In this document: positions 1 through 4,802 of the stretch, one piece after another
How the letters are laid out: every line of letters begins with the position of its first letter
How positions within the stretch are numbered: position 1 is the first letter of the stretch
DNA from: Ruminococcaceae bacterium UBA1865
GTDB taxonomy: Bacteria > Bacillota > Clostridia > Oscillospirales > Acutalibacteraceae
Length of the DNA stretch: 5,966 nucleotides
Reading direction: 5' to 3'
Assembly: GCA_002338255.1 (NCBI GenBank)
Contig: DDHX01000038.1
Location: forward strand, 46,193 to 52,158
Program-made: the position numbers and the translations under genes
The notes under the pieces: model-generated
The model's input: only the letters and a program-made list of their open reading frames with translations
Told to the model about the DNA's origin: nothing
The model's database searches: none

Positions 1-125
1 TAGGGCAGCGTGCGCATAATGCCGGTTGCCTCAGGCATTGATTTTATCAAAACAAGGCCGGCTGCGCAAATTATAAAACCAATCATCGAAAACACTGCAT
101 ACTTTCCGACTTTATCATTTTTCAT
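1..125 (-). CDS. Small membrane protein, N-terminal part (cut by window edge)
   Basis: The gene starts at ATG 125-123 and runs off the left edge after 41 complete codons. A consensus AGGAGG (140-135) lies 9 nt upstream of the ATG, which makes the start firm. The product begins with a short charged stretch (MKNDKVGK), then a hydrophobic segment at about residues 10-27 that reads as a membrane helix, then a polar stretch (KSMPEATG). The start lies inside the last codons of the upstream regulator gene, an 11-bp overlap, so the two are co-transcribed and probably translationally coupled. From general knowledge, small Xre-type regulators in Clostridia are often paired with a short membrane protein like this one, but the function of these partners is not settled and I assign none. 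The length and the remaining membrane segments cannot be seen here. Confidence 0.72.
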   Translation of the reverse strand, partial: MKNDKVGKYAVFSMIGFIICAAGLVLIKSMPEATGIMRTLP

Positions 126-327
126 GATTCTCTTCCTCCTCATAAATAAATATTTCTTCAATGCCCATTGCAAAGTATCTGGCAATTTTAAATGCTAAAG
201 TGATTGACGGATTATACCGCCCGTTCTCAAGGGAGCCTATCGTTTGCCTTGATACTTCCAAAGCTGCTGCAAGCTCTTCTTGCTTGATTCCCCGCTGCTT
301 CCGAATCTCCTCTAACCTGTTTTTCAA
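115..327 (-). CDS. Xre-family HTH transcriptional regulator (about 70 aa)
   Basis: This is a single-domain cytoplasmic DNA-binding protein of the small Xre/YozG type. The helix-turn-helix covers about residues 12-38: RGIKQEELAAALEVS forms the first helix and turn, and SRQTIGSLENGRYNP contains the recognition helix. It is followed by SITLAFKIARYF and an acidic tail (EEEENHEK). I chose the TTG at 327-325 as the start. Family members usually begin right at the equivalent of this residue (xKNRLEEIRK), a Shine-Dalgarno-like GAGAGGA (342-336) sits 8 nt upstream, and the promoter at 405-377 predicts a transcript start near 370. An ATG at 372-370 or TTG at 375-373 would extend the protein by 15-16 residues, but they would lie at or before the transcript start and lack a good ribosome binding site. 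The gene overlaps the downstream membrane protein gene by 11 bp. Autorepression is likely by analogy and is supported by inverted repeats around the promoter. The targets are unknown. Confidence 0.88.
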   Translation of the reverse strand: MKNRLEEIRKQRGIKQEELAAALEVSRQTIGSLENGRYNPSITLAFKIARYFAMGIEEIFIYEEEENHEK

Positions 328-354
328 ACCGATGTTCCTCTCTTTCGGCTTTTT

Positions 355-370
355 GGAAAGTTTACTTTCC
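355..370. promoter_or_regulatory. Inverted repeat at the transcript start, candidate Xre operator
   Basis: GGAAAGT (355-361), a 2-bp centre and ACTTTCC (364-370) form a perfect 7+7 bp dyad right at the predicted transcript start of the regulator operon. On the minus strand it reads GGAAAGTAAACTTTCC. A partial copy, GGAAAGCTTACTT, lies at 416-404 and overlaps the -35 box. Small Xre proteins bind as dimers to short dyads like this, so autoregulation is the natural inference. The site is not proven. Confidence 0.5.
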
Positions 371-376
371 ATCAAT

Positions 377-405
377 AATATACCATACCTGTTTTAAGAT
401 GTCAA
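377..405 (-). promoter_or_regulatory. Sigma-A type promoter of the Xre regulator operon
   Basis: On the minus strand, TTGACA (405-400) is a perfect -35 box, followed by a 17-nt spacer and TATATT (382-377) as the -10 box. The predicted transcript start is near 370, which gives a leader of about 43 nt to the TTG start at 327. Confidence 0.78.
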
Positions 406-416
406 GTAAGCTTTCC
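404..416 (-). promoter_or_regulatory. Second copy of GGAAAG-N3-ACTT, overlapping the -35 box
   Basis: The minus strand reads GGAAAGCTTACTT from 416 to 404. It shares GGAAAG-N3-ACTT with the dyad at 370-355 but lacks the outer symmetric half. Its last two T residues are the first two bases of the TTGACA -35 box, so a protein bound here would block RNA polymerase. The two copies are 46 bp apart. Confidence 0.38.
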
Positions 417-469
417 ATAAAATACTAAACTATTTTAAATCCGTTCAAAAGAAAACAACGCTGCATCAC

Positions 470-506
470 AAAAAGGCCCGGCACCATCGAACGTGCCGAG
501 CCTTTT
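470..506 (-). terminator. Intrinsic terminator after the DUF3592-like gene
   Basis: In the minus-strand transcript, AAAAGGCUCGGCAC (506-493) pairs with GUGCCGGGCCUUUU (484-471) around an 8-nt loop, followed by one more U. The U at 499 pairs with G478 as a wobble, so the stem is complete only in the minus-strand RNA; a plus-strand transcript would have a C-A mismatch there. This points to the cyclase/DUF3592 unit as the one terminated. The stretch 507-595 between gene end and hairpin shows nothing further. Confidence 0.82.
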
Positions 507-595
507 AACTGATTGCTTGATTTTGTTTCAAGACAAATTTGTAGCGAAAGACCATTAATACATCGGATATTCATCAACTTACTGATTAAAAAAAT

Positions 596-1054
596 TTATA
601 AGTCAACGGCACTATGAGAAGGTTTTTGAGAATCAATATATACAGTTACTGTACTTTTTTCATAGACTTTCGGTTGTGACCAAAGAAGTCTGCTTTTCCC
701 TGTATAGCTGAAGCCTTCGAATTCGTATTTAAAGTACACCACATATGGATACGAGCCGTTCCATCGAGTAAACATCAGCTGCTTCACAGATGTTACCTTC
801 GCTTTTGTTTGTGTACCTTCACTTAAAAGTAATTTGTATGCTCTTTCTTTCCAGTATGAAACTGCACACAGGATAATTCCCAACGCCAAAAAGATAGAAC
901 CTAAAGCCGGGAACCAAAGCTTAGGGTCGCCCCGTGATGAGGAATCCGTATGCAATATTCCCATCTGAGAGAGGATTCCTGAAAGCAAAAATACAGCTCC
1001 TAAAATCAGGAACAAAGTTCCGCATAGTTTCCACATGGTTTGTGGTTTTTTCAT
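596..1054 (-). CDS. Two-TM membrane protein with DUF3592-like C-terminal domain
   Basis: This is a predicted inner-membrane protein of 152 residues with no assigned function. Membrane helices lie at about residues 9-30 (KLCGTLFLILGAVFLLSGIL) and 48-68 (FPALGSIFLALGIILCAVSYW). Basic residues before the first helix and just after the second (KERAYK) suggest that both termini are in the cytoplasm. The C-terminal part, about 79-152, resembles DUF3592: a GTQTKAKVTSV strand, then YVVYFKYEFEGFSYTGKS, then a closing VTVYIDSQKPSHSAVDL like the family's usual V.VYYDPxNPxxS ending. I placed the start at ATG 1054-1052 because GGAAGGTGAG (1070-1061) lies 6 nt upstream. An in-frame ATG at 1090 would add 12 residues across this ribosome binding site and is less likely. 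It lies 66 nt behind the cyclase gene with no terminator or clear promoter between, so the two are probably one transcript. Confidence 0.78.
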   Translation of the reverse strand: MKKPQTMWKLCGTLFLILGAVFLLSGILSQMGILHTDSSSRGDPKLWFPALGSIFLALGIILCAVSYWKERAYKLLLSEGTQTKAKVTSVKQLMFTRWNGSYPYVVYFKYEFEGFSYTGKSRLLWSQPKVYEKSTVTVYIDSQKPSHSAVDL

Positions 1055-1120
1055 AAATAGCTCACCTTCCAAAATACAAATCATCCGCATCAGAAGCAGG
1101 TATGAACTGAAGCTGAAAAA

Positions 1121-2521
1121 TTAATTAAATAAATCCTTGCCGTATTCTTTAAAACGTTCAAAAAATAACATATCGTAATTTTCATGATTTATTTTTTTCT
1201 CAGAATACATTATATTGTCTGCTTGCTTTATAATCTCGGGGATATCTTTATTCGAAAGAACCCTGCCGGTTGCCCGACCAACCGAAACGCTGATCGGCTC
1301 TTTTTTATGATTCGCGTTATGCTGCTCTATTTGCATATGGATTTTTCGACATGCATTTTGCACTGTATCGTCATCAATGGACGGCATCAGTGCCAAAAAT
1401 TCATCCCCGCCTATCCTACACACCATGTCGATTTCCCGAAAACTCGACTTTAAAATATTTGCTACTAATTTAATTAATGAATCTCCTGCATGGTGGCCCA
1501 AATTGTCATTAACAGTTTTGAGTCCATCAATATCGCAAGAAACAATTCCGACCGAGTCACCTTTTTTAGAAGATAACCGTCTGATTTCTTGTTCCAAATA
1601 GGATCGATTGTATAAATCTGTAAACATATCGTGAAAGCTCATATGCCGCAGTTTTTCTTCAATCTGCTTCCGTTCTGTCTGATCGGTTAATATGATCACT
1701 GTACCCATAAATTTGCCGCTGACGTCGAGCATGCGACGAAACTTTATGATAATATTCTTTTTTCCGTGCATTGGCGATTCGCAATCTTTTTCTATTGTAG
1801 CCTCATGCTCACCACCCTTACAAAAAGCCCGGTATTCTTCATAAAAACAGGGAATCACACTTTCGGCTCTCTGTTTTTGATCTGCCGTATAGTATACATA
1901 TCCAGGAGAATATAAATTTTCCTGTAAAAAATACTGTGCCGCATAATTGATATTATTACAACAGTCTTCCGTATCAAAAAGTATAACAGGTGTAGGTATA
2001 CTTTCGAAAATAGTTAAATATTTGTTTTTTTCGTTAACAATCTCCCTGTTGGTTAATTGAAGTTCCGACAGGAGTGTTTCTTTTGATTGAACATTCCATT
2101 CCTTACAGAAAGCAATTTCGTTTTGGTCAAAAAAGCGATTAACCCATAACGTATATAAAATCTGTTGTTTTTGATCTGTAATTGAGCCCATAATCAAATC
2201 TATATAGGTCTGTCGGTAATACTTTATTAATCCTAAATACATTTCAAGCGAAATTCCCCGCTGCCTGTGTCTCATGGCTTCCATTCTTCCGAATTCAGTA
2301 ATTGGCTCAGTAATAAAGTCCTGGTCAACATTTAATTCAGGAATTTTTTGATCATTTTGTATACAACCTATGAGAGCATCGGACAAGCCGGTTACCGACG
2401 CAACCCATGCTTCCTCAAGAGTCGATGAGTATTTTACGTAATCATGGATTTTCGCGTAATATAATATCTGTTTGAGCAAGAATGATTGACTGTTTTGGAT
2501 TAATTCTATTAGTTTTTCCAA
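1121..2521 (-). CDS. PAS-GGDEF diguanylate cyclase with helical N-terminal input region
   Basis: The enzyme joins two GTP to cyclic di-GMP. Residues 1-160 are mostly helical with no membrane segment. The stretch around 72-112 (FGRMEAMRHRQRGISLEMYLGLIKYYRQTYIDL) loosely resembles RsbR-type N-terminal sensor folds, which is inference only. A PAS-like domain covers about 163-285 (LTIFESIPTPVILFD to GTVIILTDQTERKQ) and leads through a short helical linker to the GGDEF domain, about 297-445. Catalytic features are intact: SCDIDGLKTVNDNLGHHAGD (328-347, metal Asp330), the GGDEF motif (371-375) and the late ADNIMYSEK motif. R362-E-I-D365 sits exactly five residues before GGDEF, the position of the inhibitory I-site, so product feedback is expected. 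There is no EAL or HD-GYP domain. The start is TTG at 2521-2519. The ribosome binding site is weak (AAAAGG 2540-2535, 13 nt away), and the frame stays open upstream without a better start, so the exact N terminus is uncertain. The DUF3592-like gene follows and is probably co-transcribed. Confidence 0.93.
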   Translation of the reverse strand: MEKLIELIQNSQSFLLKQILYYAKIHDYVKYSSTLEEAWVASVTGLSDALIGCIQNDQKIPELNVDQDFITEPITEFGRMEAMRHRQRGISLEMYLGLIKYYRQTYIDLIMGSITDQKQQILYTLWVNRFFDQNEIAFCKEWNVQSKETLLSELQLTNREIVNEKNKYLTIFESIPTPVILFDTEDCCNNINYAAQYFLQENLYSPGYVYYTADQKQRAESVIPCFYEEYRAFCKGGEHEATIEKDCESPMHGKKNIIIKFRRMLDVSGKFMGTVIILTDQTERKQIEEKLRHMSFHDMFTDLYNRSYLEQEIRRLSSKKGDSVGIVSCDIDGLKTVNDNLGHHAGDSLIKLVANILKSSFREIDMVCRIGGDEFLALMPSIDDDTVQNACRKIHMQIEQHNANHKKEPISVSVGRATGRVLSNKDIPEIIKQADNIMYSEKKINHENYDMLFFERFKEYGKDLFN

Positions 2522-2614
2522 TTTAACACACCAGCCTTTTAACGTAACTCTTTCATCGGGGTTATTGAAATGCTCAAATACAATTATTACATTATATAGT
2601 AAATAGATTTTAAA

Positions 2615-2643
2615 ATTATATCATAAATTTCAATTGAAGTCGA
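2615..2643 (-). promoter_or_regulatory. Promoter of the diguanylate cyclase unit
   Basis: The minus strand has a perfect TATAAT (2620-2615) preceded by TGA, which makes an extended -10 (TGnTATAAT). A partial -35, TCGACT (2643-2638), lies at a 17-nt spacing. The transcript would start near 2608 and carry a leader of about 87 nt to the TTG start. A second TATAAT at 2596-2591 has no recognisable -35 box. The promoter begins 22 nt after the rpsI terminator's U-run, so the cyclase is a separate unit from rplM-rpsI. Confidence 0.58.
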
Positions 2644-2664
2644 ATGAATTTATCATCGGAAAGC

Positions 2665-2698
2665 AAAAAAGCCCGACACCGTCGAAACAGTGTCGAGC
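2665..2698 (-). terminator. Intrinsic terminator of the rplM-rpsI operon
   Basis: In the minus-strand transcript, GCUCGACAC (2698-2690) pairs with GUGUCGGGC (2679-2671) around a 10-nt loop and is followed by six U (2670-2665). One U-G wobble (2696 with 2673) means that the stem is complete only in this orientation. It lies 21 nt after the rpsI stop codon. Its sequence is closely related to the hairpin at 506-471. Confidence 0.87.
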
Positions 2699-2719
2699 CT
2701 CTTATCATATTGCGTAAAA

Positions 2720-3121
2720 TTATCTCTTTGAGAACTGTGGCGCACGACGGGCAGCTTTGAGGCCGTACTTCTTGCGTTCCTTCATTCTTGGGTCGCGGGT
2801 TAAGAACCCGGCCTTCTTCAAAGGAGAACGTAAATTTTCGGTGTCAAATTGCAGAAGTGCTCTTGCAATACCGTGGCGAATTGCACCGGCCTGACCGGTA
2901 ACACCGCCGCCGGCTACGCGGCAGATAACGTCAAACTTCTCGTTTGTGCTGGTCAGAACCAACGGCTGGCGAACAATCAGTTTGAGGGTATCGAGGCCGA
3001 AATAGTCGTCGATATCTCTGTCGTTAATTGTAACCTTGCCTGTACCTTGATAAACTCTTACGCGGGCAACGGAGCTTTTTCTCCTGCCTGTTCCATAAAA
3101 ATATGGTGCTTTCTCGTACAT
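2720..3121 (-). CDS. rpsI: Small subunit ribosomal protein S9
   Basis: S9 is part of the 30S subunit head, and its C-terminal tail reaches the P-site tRNA. The 133-residue product has the family hallmarks in order: [15 protein letters not shown] (9-23), [16 protein letters not shown] (26-41), the glycine-rich [22 protein letters not shown] (69-90), and the basic C-terminal run [25 protein letters not shown] (109-133) ending in the invariant SKR. Its length is normal for the family (about 130). ATG 3121-3119 is preceded by AGGAGG (3135-3130) at 8 nt. The gene follows rplM by 17 nt, the conserved rplM-rpsI order, and is expressed from the same transcript. Confidence 0.98.
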   Translation of the reverse strand: MYEKAPYFYGTGRRKSSVARVRVYQGTGKVTINDRDIDDYFGLDTLKLIVRQPLVLTSTNEKFDVICRVAGGGVTGQAGAIRHGIARALLQFDTENLRSPLKKAGFLTRDPRMKERKKYGLKAARRAPQFSKR

Positions 3122-3138
3122 AATTTACTCCTCCTTCC

Positions 3139-3582
3139 TTATAGTTCAAAAGTCTGCGGTTTTTGGGCGGCATGAGTATGCTCAGCACCCTCGAACAAAC
3201 GCAGTCTTAACAATGCGGCGCGGCCGATTGTAGTGCTTGGGATCATGCCTTTTACAGCAAGCTCCATTGCTCTGCATGGCTTCTCTTCCATAAGGGTGTC
3301 GTATCTAACTGCCTTTAAGTGGCCGATATAACCCGTATGATGGTAATAATACTTCTTCTCTAACTTTTTGCCTGTCAGCAAAACTTCTCTGCAGTTGATG
3401 ATGACAACATGGTCACCGCAATCAACGTGAGGAGCAAAAATGGTCTTGTTTTTTCCGCGGAGCAAAACTGCGGCTTGTGCGGCAACGCGGCCTAACGGCT
3501 TGCCTGCTGCATCAATAACATACCACTTGCGCTCAACTTCGCCAGCTTTTGGCATATAGGTGGTGGACGAATTTGTGGACAT
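3139..3582 (-). CDS. rplM: Large subunit ribosomal protein L13
   Basis: L13 is an early-assembling protein of the 50S subunit and, in several bacteria, the autoregulator of this operon. The 147-residue product shows EVERKWYVIDAAGKPLGRVA (15-34), LLRGKNKTIFAPHVDCGDHVV (40-60), the LTGKKLEKKYYYHHTGYIGHLK block (69-90), KPCRAMELAVKGMIP (101-115) and the terminal GAEHTHAAQKPQ (132-143). The length matches the family (about 142-150). The region after KGMIP reads STTIGRAALLRLRLF, with fewer lysines than the common PKNKLGRKMLKKLRVY form; the HTGYxGxLK block has IGH in place of PGG. I take both as lineage variants, not damage. ATG 3582-3580 is preceded by AGGAGG (3596-3591) at 8 nt. A leader of about 109 nt with hairpins lies upstream. 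Confidence 0.98.
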   Translation of the reverse strand: MSTNSSTTYMPKAGEVERKWYVIDAAGKPLGRVAAQAAVLLRGKNKTIFAPHVDCGDHVVIINCREVLLTGKKLEKKYYYHHTGYIGHLKAVRYDTLMEEKPCRAMELAVKGMIPSTTIGRAALLRLRLFEGAEHTHAAQKPQTFEL

Positions 3583-3691
3583 AGCTTTTACCTCCTGATT
3601 TTTATTCCAATTTATCGCAAAACCCCGCCCCTTTGGCAGGGCTGCCTTTGACTAAAAAAGCGCGCCAAAAATCTGGCGCAAAGGACTTGCA
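3583..3691 (-). promoter_or_regulatory. Structured leader of rplM-rpsI, candidate L13 leader
   Basis: The leader runs from the predicted transcript start near 3691 to the rplM start. Hairpin 1 is GCGCCA (3679-3674) with TGGCGC (3667-3662), followed after CGC by six T (3659-3654); it looks like an intrinsic terminator. Hairpin 2 is CCCUGCC (3641-3635) with GGCGGGG (3629-3623), one G-U pair and a 5-nt loop, followed by UUUU. CCTTTG (3684-3679) can also pair with CAAAGG at 3650-3645. An L13 autoregulatory leader (Rfam L13_leader) is known upstream of rplM-rpsI in low-GC Gram-positive bacteria. I infer it from position and structure, and have not matched it to the family's consensus. Confidence 0.55.
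3654..3679 (-). terminator. Terminator-like hairpin in the rplM leader (possible attenuator)
   Basis: A 6-bp GC-rich stem (GCGCCA/TGGCGC) with a 6-nt loop is followed, after GC, by six U in the minus-strand RNA. It lies between the rplM promoter and the rplM start. No minus-strand gene lies upstream of it here, because bioY is divergent, so it can only affect the rplM-rpsI transcript. Confidence 0.5.
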
Positions 3692-3697
3692 TGTATG

Positions 3698-3726
3698 ATA
3701 TTACCACATGGCTGCGGCAGTGTCAA
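3698..3726 (-). promoter_or_regulatory. Strong promoter of rplM-rpsI
   Basis: TTGACA (3726-3721), a 17-nt spacer and TAATAT (3703-3698) lie on the minus strand, with TGG just before the -10 box as an extended -10. This near-consensus promoter suits a ribosomal protein operon. The transcript would start near 3691. Confidence 0.85.
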
Positions 3727-3890
3727 TAGATGTAAGCGATATTTTTAATTTAGTTCGCTATTTGCTCTCATTTTCGCGTGTTTTTGCCCCATTTCTCGCT
3801 GTACCGCAACCGTCATTTCAGTTTTTGCAACTATATTTTTTACCGCAGTTTCAATAGTATGCGCTTTTGAGCGTTATGATTTTTGCGCTT
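3727..3890. other. Intergenic stretch between divergent rplM and bioY promoters, no gene seen
   Basis: The stretch is AT-rich with no convincing coding frame. Two short direct repeats occur: TACCGCA at 3802-3808 and 3841-3847, and TGCGCTTT at 3860-3867 and 3884-3891. I give neither a function. Such a length between two strong promoters leaves room for a small RNA, but I see no promoter-terminator pair for one. Confidence 0.4.
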
Positions 3891-3929
3891 TAATTGTCAA
3901 CCATCATTTATAAACATGGTTGACAATTA
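3891..3929. promoter_or_regulatory. BirA (biotin repressor) operator of bioY
   Basis: A perfect inverted repeat has 14-bp arms TAATTGTCAACCAT (3891-3904) and ATGGTTGACAATTA (3916-3929) with an 11-bp centre. The cores TTGTCAACC and GGTTGACAA are 15 bp apart. This matches the known BirA operator layout, TTGTnAACC and its complement about 14-16 bp apart, used upstream of biotin synthesis and transport genes. The right arm contains the bioY -35 box, so a bound BirA-biotinyl-AMP dimer would shut off transcription. It implies a BirA with an N-terminal HTH domain elsewhere in the genome. Confidence 0.9.
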
Positions 3930-3948
3930 AAATCCTTTTCTCTATACT
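3920..3948 (+). promoter_or_regulatory. bioY promoter embedded in the BirA operator
   Basis: TTGACA (3920-3925), a 17-nt spacer and TATACT (3943-3948) form a near-consensus promoter. The transcript would begin near 3955, about 26 nt before the bioY start. Confidence 0.85.
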
Positions 3949-3980
3949 ATATATAAATAAAGAATCGATGGGAGTATCTG

Positions 3981-4529
3981 ATGAAAACAAAAAATTTAGC
4001 TGTTACTGCGCTGTTTACCGCACTTACCATTGTTTTTGCACAGCTGATTCTGCCGCTGTCGTTTACGCCGGTTCCACTTTCACTGTCGCTGCTTCCGGTA
4101 TTTTTAGCGGGCGCAATACTGCCGAAACGGTATGCGGCTTATTCGCAGCTCGTGTACCTGCTGTTAGGCATTGTTGGGCTGCCGGTGTTCGCAGGCTTTA
4201 AAGGCGGCATGGGCATTGTGTTCGGGCCGACGGGCGGCTTTCTTATTGCATATCCCATTATGGCATTTTTGACCGCCTGGGTCGTGTCACTTTTTCACCG
4301 GAAAACAATCGTGTCCTATATTCCCGCCATGCTCGCGGCACTTGTCGCGTGTTACCTTTGCGGTTCGCTTTGGTACGTTTTCGTCGGACATGTCAGTTGG
4401 ATGAAATCCCTCGCCGCAACCGTAATTCCCTTTGTTGCTTTTGACTGTATCAAAGTCGGTATCTGCGCCGTCCTTGCGCCTTCCATTAACAAAGCGTTGA
4501 TTAAATCAAGATTGATACTAAACGTATAA
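3981..4529 (+). CDS. bioY: Biotin ECF transporter substrate-binding protein BioY
   Basis: BioY is the membrane S component that captures biotin from outside. It usually works with the shared EcfA ATPases and EcfT, none of which are in this window. The 182-residue product is almost wholly hydrophobic, with about six membrane segments. Family signatures are visible: FTPVPLSLSLLPVFLAGAIL (28-47), LVYLLLGIVGLPVFAGFKGG (57-76), the hallmark FGPTGGFLIAYP (81-92), and D155-C-I-K158 in the last helical region, matching the DxxK pair that contacts biotin in BioY structures. ATG 3981 has GGGAG (3970-3974) 6 nt upstream. The gene stands alone, without bioB, bioM or bioN, and its promoter carries a BirA-type operator, so biotin repression is expected. 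Recognition of the family is firm. Vitamin specificity rests on both the protein and the operator. Confidence 0.96.
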   Translation: MKTKNLAVTALFTALTIVFAQLILPLSFTPVPLSLSLLPVFLAGAILPKRYAAYSQLVYLLLGIVGLPVFAGFKGGMGIVFGPTGGFLIAYPIMAFLTAWVVSLFHRKTIVSYIPAMLAALVACYLCGSLWYVFVGHVSWMKSLAATVIPFVAFDCIKVGICAVLAPSINKALIKSRLILNV

Positions 4530-4690
4530 TAAATTGGGTTCATTTTCTGCCTTGTAAAAATTGATATCTGGCTTTCCTTGCTCTTGCTTTCAACAAATAT
4601 TTGACTTTAGCAAAAATAATACTATTTGTATTATTACTTTTAAAATGGATAGAAAATAATTGAACTGTTCTTATTTAAAATTGCTCTCAT
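4530..4690. other. AT-rich intergenic stretch after bioY, no gene seen
   Basis: No coding frame of note is present. AATAATAC (4615-4622) and GTATTATT (4628-4635) can form an 8-bp AT-only hairpin without a following T-run, which is too weak to call a terminator. An isolated TTGACT (4601-4606) lacks a properly spaced -10 box. Confidence 0.4.
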
Positions 4691-4732
4691 GAAACTGAAC
4701 CGCTGAAGAAAAATCTTCAGCGGTTCAGTTTT
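4691..4732. terminator. Bidirectional terminator between convergent bioY and aroF
   Basis: AAACTGAACCGCTGAAGA (4692-4709), the loop AAAA (4710-4713) and TCTTCAGCGGTTCAGTTT (4714-4731) form a perfect 18-bp stem. In each direction the stem itself ends in UUU, with TTTT on the plus strand. It lies 162 nt after bioY and about 70 nt beyond the aroF stop, so it can serve both genes. The T-runs are short and the very long stem compensates. Confidence 0.85.
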
Positions 4733-4802
4733 CATTTATTCATGTAAACTGTGAATTCATGGCAAAGTTGATCGACGCCCTGCCCTATATACTGATACTA
4801 TA

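Noticed and set aside
161..397. Plus-strand frame of 78 codons opposite the Xre regulator
   Set aside because: It is antisense to a clear HTH gene, lacks a ribosome binding site and has no recognisable motif.
2849..3175. Plus-strand frame of 108 codons opposite rpsI
   Set aside because: It is a shadow of a conserved ribosomal protein gene; no start signal and atypical composition.
3920..4201. Plus-strand frame of 93 codons overlapping the start of bioY
   Set aside because: It starts inside the operator, lacks a ribosome binding site and runs out of frame through bioY.
4352..4543. Minus-strand frame of 63 codons over the end of bioY
   Set aside because: It is antisense to bioY membrane segments and has no start signal.
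4615..4635. AT-only hairpin as the bioY terminator
   Set aside because: Eight A-T pairs without a following T-run are too weak; the 18-bp stem at 4692-4731 is a far better terminator.
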